Source: Humulus lupulus
Lineage: Eukaryota; Streptophyta; Magnoliopsida; Rosales; Cannabaceae
Direction: 5' to 3'
DNA: 64,000 nucleotides
Assembly: GCF_963169125.1 (NCBI RefSeq)
Contig: NC_084802.1
Location: 33,138,107-33,202,106 of the forward strand
Positions 57,014 to 64,000 of the stretch are shown one piece after another. Position 1 is the first letter of the stretch, and each line of letters starts with the position of its first letter. Under the pieces are notes generated by a model. The model saw nothing but the letters and a program-made list of their open reading frames with translations, made no database searches and had not been told where the DNA came from. Both the position numbers and the translations under genes were made by a program.

Positions 57014-57305
57014 CCGGTGTCTTCATCAGCAACATCTTCGGTGCTCTAGGCGGTTCTGCAACTTCCGGCGTCATCTTCGGTGACATCTCTGGCGCTCCAG
57101 GTGGTCTGCAACTCCAGGGGAAATCTCTGTCCAGCCTTCCTCGACAATCTCAGTCCTATATTCACTCTCACATATTCAGCCAACCTTTCCTTATCCTCTC
57201 ACATCTCCCTGCCATAAAACAATTTTTTATTCACTCTCACATATTCAGCCAACCTTTCCTTATTCACGTCTCTCACATCTCCCTGCCGTAAAACAATTTT
57301 TTATT
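57014..57305 (+). repeat. Tandem duplications in E13 leader
   Basis: Copies of CAACTTCCGG..ATCTTCGGTG from about 57008 and 57058, and two copies of about 70 bp with CACATATTCAGCCAACC (from about 57160 and 57230). Confidence 0.8.
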
Positions 57306-57348
57306 TGATACATCCCCACTTGTCAGCCTACCCTAGCCACGTGTCATC

Positions 57349-58293
57349 ATGTCAAGCAGTGATGAAATTTCTTCTCAAACTAGTGGGCCTAACTCAAATC
57401 CAGCCCAAACTCAGGCCCAAAGTTAGTCCTTTGGCTCCATTTATAGTCATGATACCAGCTCTCTCCACATTACAGCCCACAAACTTGATGGTAGAAACTA
57501 TTTACAGTGGGCACAGTCAGTAAAGTTAGTCATTTGTGGACGTGGAAAACTCGGATATCTCACCGGTGACCCTCCTGCCCCTCCATTGATTGACTCAACC
57601 TACAAGGTATGGCAAGCTGAGAATTCTATTGTACTTGCATGGATTATTAATTCAATGGATCCAAAGATCAGTCACAGGTATTTATTTTTTAAAACTGCTA
57701 AGGAAGTATGGGATGCTGCAAAAAAGATGTACTCTGATCTTGGGAATGCCTCTCAGATTTTTGAAATTCGTACCAAACTCAAAGAAATCAAGCAAGGTAA
57801 TCACACTGTTACCCAATATTTTTCAGACTTATAAGACCTGTGGCAGGAACTCGATTTGTATCTGGATACCACTCCTTTGTGTGCTACCTGCACCACTCTT
57901 CAGCGCCAACAATTAGAAAAAGAGCGAGTCTTTGAATTTCTTACTGGGTTGAACAGTAATCTTGATGAAGTTCGGGGTCATTTGGTGAGTCGTTCTCCAT
58001 TTCTTGACACTGAAGAAGCTTTCTCTGAGGTCAGACGTGAAGAAGCACGTCGTCGCGTCATGCTCACTACTCAAGAATTATCGCCTGTAGAGAGTTCAGC
58101 TCTTGTCTCAAAATCTGGTCCACCACCGTTTGGCAGATCAAATCCTGATCCTCGACCTAATCGCAAGGGTGATCGACCTTGGTGTGATCACTGTCAACGT
58201 CATGGTCACACTCGCTCCACTTGTTGGGAAATTCATGGTAAACCACCAAATTGGACTCCCCGTCCCCAAAATGACAGAAAGGCCTACCAAACC
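57349..58293 (+). pseudogene. E13 gag
   Basis: Starts MSSSDEISSQTSG. The capsid region carries LHITAHKLDGRNYLQWAQSV, RGKLGYLTGD and WDAAKKMYSDLGNASQIFEI. The zinc knuckle CDHCQRHGHTRSTC (about 58185) is complete. Stops at about 57424, 57831 and 58294 interrupt it. Confidence 0.9.
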
Positions 58294-61200
58294 TAGTCTG
58301 AGAATAGCACTACTCAAAGCGGTACTGCTGCCCTTGAACAACTCGAACATTTATACACACTCCTTGGTCAATCCTCCATAAAACCCAAATCTGGTCCCGA
58401 GTCTCATAGTGCTTCTGTTGCACACTCTGGTAATTTCTCTTCTGCTTCCCATACACCATGGATCATCGATTCAGGGGCGACTGATCACATGACAGGTTTA
58501 CTTCATTTTTTTTATTCTTATAGTCCCTGCTCTACTGCCTCTAGTGTTAAGATTGCAGATGGTACTCACTCACCTATTGCAGGCATTGGCACCATAAAAT
58601 TGTCTACTGATTTATTTCTTAAATTAGTTCTCTTTGTTCCTTCCTTAAAATGCAACTTAATCTCTGTTCAAAAATTAACCTCTGATAATCACTGTCTTGC
58701 TAAATTTATGTCTGATTCTTGTCAATTTCAGGATCTATCATCGAGGAGGACGATTGGCAGTGCTAGGATTCGTGACGGCCTTTATTTCTTTCAACACCCG
58801 AACAAAGAGTTGCCTTACCTGCACTGTTTAACTTCAAGTTCTATTTCTAATTCATCTTTTGATGCAACTTCTCAAAAAATTATGTTGTGGCATTGTCGAC
58901 TTGGACATCCAAGTTTTTTATATTTAAGACATTTGTTTCCTTCTTTGTTTTTAAATAAAAATGTTGCAGATTTTCAATGTGATATTTGCCAACTTGCTAA
59001 ACATACTCGTGTTTCATTTCCTCACAAATTGTATACACCCTCTAGTCCTTTCTCTCTTATTCATAGTGACGTATGGGGACCATCCAAGGTCACGACTTCT
59101 TCTGGTAAACGTTGGTTTATTACATTCATTGATGACCATACACGAATTACTTGGGTGTACATTCTTAGGCACAAATCCGAAACCTGTCACATATTCCAAA
59201 ACTTCCACAAAATGATCCAAACACAGTACCAGACATCTATTCAGACACTCCGTACCGATAACGGTACTGAATACTTCAATACCACTCTTGGTCCCTACCT
59301 TCTACAAAATGGGATTGTTCACCAGAGCTCGTGTGTAGATACTCCGCAGCAGAATGGAGTAGCCGAAAGGAAAAATCGTCACCTCTTAGAAGTAGCTCGT
59401 GCTATCATGTTCAACATGAATGTTCCAAAATATCTTTGGGGCGATGCTGTACTCACTGCTACTTATCTAATCAATCGCCTTCCCAGTCGGCCTCTTCAAT
59501 TTAAGACACCATATTCTATTCTTCAGTTTCTTTATCCTCACATTTCCACAAATACTCTGCCAGTAAAAGTCTTTGGGTGCACCACCTTTGTCCATGTGCA
59601 CTCCTAACACCAGAGTAAACTTGATCCTAAAGCCATCAAAACAGTTTTCCTAGGATATTATCCTACACAAAATGGCTATCGCTGTTACTGTCCCCTCACC
59701 AAGAAAATCTACATCTCCCGTGATGTAACTTTTTTCGAAAATACTCCATACTTCACTCCCACTCCGCTTCAGGGGGAGCATATCATCACAAGCAAGAAGC
59801 TCAGCGGTCGTGGGGTTTAGAATTACCCCTAGACGTGTCCTTTCCTCCAGTGAATGAAATCATTCCCGAACCAGAAAATCTTCCACCTTCTCATGACTCT
59901 CAAAATCAAAACATGCAGAAAGAAATTCGGGTGTATACCAGAAGAGAAAGAAATAAACAAGTGACGAATTCTCATCACAGTCAAGAAGTCGATCCAGTGA
60001 TAGAACCACCTCAGTTAAAAGATTCAGGTACTCTACCCTCAAACACTTAATCAGATCTAGATATTCCTATTGCTTTAAGAAAAGGAAGTAGATCTTGCAC
60101 CCAACATCCTATTTCAAAATTCATCTCTTATGCAAAATTATCATCTCCATTTAAAGCTTTTACCACTAGTCTATCAGATGTTGTGATTCCCAGAAATATC
60201 AATGAAGCTCTTGGTACTCCTCAATGGAAGACAGCAGTTCTCGAAGAAATGAAAGCACTTGAGCAGAATGGTACTTGGCGATTAGTGGAGATACCACCAG
60301 ATAAGAAAGTAATAGGGTGCAAGTGGGTGTTCACAGTCAAATATAATGCAAATGGATCTATTGAAAGGTACAAAGCTCAGTTAGTTGCCAAGGGGTTTAC
60401 TCAAACCTATGAAATTGACTACACTGAAACATTCGCTCCGGTTTCCAAACTCAATACCATCAGAGTATTGCTCTCGCTTGCAGTCAACTTAAATTGGGAA
60501 TTACATCAACTTGATGTAAAAAATGCATTCTTAAATGGTGAGCTGGAAGAAGAAGTGTACATGAGTCAGCCTCCGGGTTTTGAAGAATCTCCCAATACAA
60601 CCAAAGTTTGCAAGCTAAACAAATCGCTCTACGGTCTAAAACAATCTCCTCGAGCATGGTTCAATCGGTTCTTGAAAGTTATCAAGGGACTTAGATACAT
60701 ACAAGGTTAGACTGACCATATTCTCTTCATCAAACACTTAGAAAGAGGGAAAATGTCAGTTCTGATTGTATATGTTGATGATATCATTGTCACTGGCAAC
60801 CATACTGAAGAGGTGATTCGGATTAAAGAAATGTTGGCAAAGGAGTTCGAAGTCAAGGATCTCGGTGAACTCAGATATTTTCTGGGAATGGAATTTGCTA
60901 GAAGCAAGAAGGGAATTTCTGTTTCTCAAAGAAAATACACTCTTGATCTCTTGAATGAGACAGGAATGCTAGGCAGTAAACCTAGCAAAACTCCAATCGA
61001 GCTCGGAGACAAGAGGAAAATGTTTGAAGGAAACCCAGTTGACAAAGAAAGGTACCAGCAACTAGTAGGAAAGCTTATCTACCTCTCTCATACCAGACCA
61101 GATATTGCCTTTGCAGTAAGTCTGGTCAGTCAATACATGCATGATCCATGTCAAGGACATCTTAATGCAGTATATAGAATTCTGAGGTATTTAAAGCAAA

Positions 61201-61677
61201 CACCAGGAAAATGTCTTTTCTTCAAAAAGACTACTGAAAGAAAAGTTGATGACATCTGGATATTGTACAATTGTATGGGGAAATGTGGTAACATGGCGAA
61301 GTAAAAAGCAAACAGTGGTTGCAAGAAGCAGTGCCGAAGCAGAGTATAGAGCCATGGCCCACGGAATATGTGAAGCGATATGGATCAGACGCCTGTTAAG
61401 AGAACTAAAGATTGAATATGAAGCTCCCATTCAGCTTTACTGTGATAATCAATCTACCATCAGTATTGCACACAACCCTATACATCATGACAGAACTAAA
61501 CACGTGGAAGTAGATCGTCACTTTATCAAAGAGAAGATTGATGGGGGAATTGTCAACATCAAATATGTTCATACAAATCAACAGTTGGCTGATATTCTCA
61601 CAAAGGGGTTATCCGAGCGAGTATTTGAGTTCCTAGTAAACAAGCTTGGACTCATCAATATCTATGGTCCAGCTTGA
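58294..61677 (+). pseudogene. E13 pol: protease, integrase, RT, RNase H
   Basis: Protease WIIDSGATDHMTG (about 58460). Integrase finger HCRLGHPSF with CDICQLAKH, then D in LIHSDVWGPS, D in LRTDNGTEYF and E in NGVAERKNRH. RT has [40 protein letters not shown] and VYVDDIIVTGN (about 60768). RNase H keeps SAEAEYRAM, YCDNQSTISIA and HVEVDRHFI but lacks the YTDADWAG segment because of a deletion near 61235-61255. Stops occur near 59605, 59817 and 60708. Confidence 0.9.
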
Positions 61678-61684
61678 GGGGGAG
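61672..61684 (+). other. E13 polypurine tract
   Basis: GCTTGAGGGGGAG directly precedes the 3' LTR and overlaps the last pol codons. Confidence 0.9.
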
Positions 61685-61876
61685 TGTTAACAGTCAGAAA
61701 ATAATGTCAATACGTTACAAATGGATGTTTCCGTTTCCTAAAGTCTATAGGAATTCTCTTTTATTGTATTTATGTTGTATTAAAGATAGTTTAATGTGTA
61801 AATCTGTATATAAGCCTAAGTTCTAGTTTGTAAAATACACAGAAATAAAAGCATACTTTTCTCTCCCATTTTTATA
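61685..61876 (+). repeat. E13 3' LTR (192 bp)
   Basis: Same limits as the 5' LTR with four single-base differences. Followed by GTTAT. Confidence 0.95.
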
Positions 61877-62299
61877 GTTATACTGTCTTTCTTGGTGATA
61901 ATTTAGTGTCATGGTCAGCTAAAAAGCAGCAGGTTGTTGCAAGGTCTACCATAGAGAGTGAATTCCGTGCTCTAGCAAATGCTTCAGGTGAAGTGAAACA
62001 GCTTTGTTCTTTACTTCGTGAGCTTCATGTTACCTCTTCTCACTGTCCTGTGATTTGGGTTGATAACCAAAGTACTGCTTCGTTGGCTGCTAATCTTGTC
62101 TTCCATGCTCGGTCCAAGCACATTGAGATTGACTTGCATTTTGTTCGAGATCAGATTCTTGCCAAAGAGATCGAAGTGCGCTATGTTCCTTCTGTTGATC
62201 AAGTGGCTGATATTCTGACTAAGGCACTCCCTATTGATCGTGTTGTTTGTCTCAAATCTAAGCTCAAAGTGTTGGTCACACTGTTTTTCTTGAGGGGGA
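61877..62299 (+). pseudogene. E11 RNase H, second part, and polypurine tract
   Basis: Resumes with GDNLVSWSAKKQQVVARST, then ESEFRALANASGE, WVDNQSTASLAAN, HIEIDLHFVRDQI and VADILTKALPIDR, the usual copia C-terminus. The TTGAGGGGGA tract ends at 62299. The frame here is open. Confidence 0.9.
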
Positions 62300-62526
62300 T
62301 GATAACCAATATCCTTAGCCACTTTGTTTAGTAGTTGTATTAGTTACTAATTGTCTAATTAGTTAGTTGGTTATGTGTCTTAGTTGTCTTCTTGATTTGT
62401 TACAATTCTGTTATCAGAATTAGTTGTTCTGTTTGTACTCTGTAACTCTTGATCTCTATAAATAAAGCTTCAGAATTAGTTGTTCTGAGTTTTTGTTCAT
62501 TACAAATCTCTATATAATTCTCTGCA
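62300..62526 (+). repeat. E11 3' LTR (about 227 bp)
   Basis: Starts TGATAACCAATATCC after the polypurine tract, has a TATA box (CTATAAATAAAG) near 62456 and ends near TTCTCTGCA. The right edge is set only by the TG...CA rule, since the other LTR is outside the window. Confidence 0.65.
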
Positions 62527-64000
62527 TTATAAGTTCCTTTAAACCACCACAAAAAAATTGGATTTTTACTTTAGTTTTTATCCCTTATTTACTTTGGTTC
62601 TCTCATATTTTACAACCGATGTTCCGTACATGGGACTTTTACTCTGTTCTTATATAAGAACCAAAGTAGTAGGTGGGTTTTTTATTTCAATTCACATATA
62701 AGAAAAATGAGTATAATGCCCAATTTACATTTTAACTGATCAACCACCTTGATAAGTGTTGTAAAAGCCAGAATCCTCAAGTGGATTAATTAAATGGGCT
62801 TTTGAATTGAGACAATTTGAGATAACATACCATCCACGTACAACTAGAGTGTACCAGAATTCCAGAAGAAAAGGTCGAAAACCCAATGCGCAAGCAATGG
62901 GAAACTCTATAGTCTTCAAATGAGAATGACCTCGAGAGGAGGAATAATTTTAGTAACTCCAAAGGGACATTGAATTCATAGTGCTCATAAACTTATAAGA
63001 ATATTAAAGACAAATGGCATCAATTCCCAAACCCACATTTGAGAAGAATTTAACAAAAGGTCACCTACACACTATTTATCAAAAACCATACATGGAGTCT
63101 AAACCAATGGAGCTATCTTGATCAAGAAGGGGACCTTGTCCCTCTCCACCATATTTTGGGGAAAACAATTTTATATTTATATTTTGTTTTTCAAAAATTA
63201 TATATCTGTTCCCCTTCAAAAAAAATTTACCATTTGGTTCACCTGAAGAATATTCCTCAGTGCATGGGGTCTAAAGGTAGACTCACAAGGAAGCCATGGA
63301 TCATGAAACAAATTAATGGATTGGCCATCATTAATATGCCACCATACATATGGAAATTTCTTTTAATTACAAAATTTCAATAAAATCCATTGCCCCTTCC
63401 CTGCTCCTCTGGCCTGCATAAAGGAGAAATTATAATATCACATAGAAAAAGACAAAAAAAATAAAAAGAAAAAATCATAGCTGATTTTTTAATATTTCAA
63501 CAATTGTAAGCATAATATATTTTAAGGTTTTAAGTACACTAGTTGCCCTCTAAATTGTTATTTGAATTAGCAAATGACGTGATCCTTGAAATAATATTTT
63601 AATTTGCAATTAGGTCCTTGAATTGACATAAAATAGTAATTGACTAAAAAAAAATTATTTTTTTGGGTGTTTGTTTTGGTAATTCTTTATCTTTTTTTCT
63701 TTCTCTTTTTTACTATGTGATTTTGACTATGATCATATATAATACCCCTTTCATAATTCATAATTACATATATCTAACTGAATTATAAAGAATGTTATAT
63801 TTTAAAAAACATGATTAGATTAATGTCATTTTAAAACATATTTATTATATAGAATTATATCACACCTCAGCGAAAGTGAAACAAAATAAAACTAAATTTT
63901 GTCTCAAGTGGAAAAAATTATGTAAAAGTGATGTGATTAAATACAACACAATGAGGAAACCATATTTTGTTTTCTTGATGACATTGCATACATATAATAA
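62527..64000. other. AT-rich DNA without recognised genes
   Basis: It holds an inverted repeat of 11-12 bp (62591-62668), and A/T-rich tracts. The ORF at 63156-63383 shows no domain or codon character that I recognise. It may be the flank into which E11 inserted. Confidence 0.5.

Larger units (their letters stand above)
56749..61876 (+). mobile_element. E13: complete copia element (5128 bp)
   Basis: Two 192-bp LTRs with four differences, target duplication GTTAT (56744-56748 and 61877-61881), primer site directly after the 5' LTR, gag, pol and polypurine tract. It is inserted in the RNase H of E11. Short LTRs and the gag finger are like RE1-type copia elements. Confidence 0.95.
44275..62526 (+). 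mobile_element. E11: outermost copia element, split by E12 and E13
   Basis: Copia pol starts at 44275 right after the E9 LTR and runs to 46576, resumes at 56597-56748 after E12, and again at 61877-62305 after E13. A polypurine tract (about 62290-62299, TTGAGGGGGA) and a 3' LTR (62300-62526) follow. The gag end lies left of the window. Each resumption is in the expected reading frame and order, which supports the reconstruction. Confidence 0.85.

Noticed and set aside
63156..63383. 75-aa ORF in the right flank
   Set aside because: AT-rich, no recognisable motif, no supporting gene structure.

Overview
This window is nuclear DNA of a flowering plant, probably a eudicot. It is AT-rich and consists almost entirely of plant-type LTR retrotransposons of the Ty3/gypsy (Tekay-like and Tat-like) and Ty1/copia classes. 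I found no convincing host gene, tRNA or rRNA. The sequence does not identify the species. Nearly all coding stretches are broken by stops, frameshifts or later insertions, so most coding entries are pseudogenes.

The layout is a nested stack. A copia element (E11, +) holds a Tekay-like element (E9, +) that ends at 44274. E9 is interrupted by a copia LTR region (E8, -, 34225-36342). E8 appears to be interrupted by another Tekay-like element (E2, +, LTRs at 4377-6812 and 31750-34224). E2 contains a Tat-like 3' part inside its 5' LTR (E1, 1-4376), a Tat-like element in reverse orientation (E3, 7092-18628), and a scrambled block made of a truncated copia (E5, -, 20421-25976), a truncated Tekay (E6, -, 25978-31057) and a copia LTR piece (E7, 31066-31652). 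Solo LTRs lie inside E3 (E4, 9786-11589) and inside E9 (E10, 36502-40439, target duplication AGTTG). On the right, E11 carries two complete copia elements: E12 (-, 46577-56596, SIRE-like, about 10 kb) and E13 (+, 56749-61876, target duplication GTTAT). E11 ends with its own LTR near 62526, followed by about 1.5 kb of AT-rich DNA without recognisable genes.

The most interesting biology is accessory coding capacity. Both Tat-like elements carry, between pol and the 3' LTR, an intron-containing gene on the strand opposite to pol. It encodes a domain resembling the plant Transposase_28 (gypsy-type transposon) family followed by low-complexity and coiled-coil segments, and a TATA-like box sits on the LTR side. 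E12 carries a different extra ORF in the sense direction after pol, resembling the putative plant transposon protein domain. Such additional ORFs are known in plant LTR retrotransposons, but their function is not established.

The long Tekay-type LTRs share a conserved block, a conserved small hairpin and family-specific tandem or palindromic word clusters at similar positions. These are the strongest non-coding signals here. Percent identities are estimates by eye; no alignment or database search was run.
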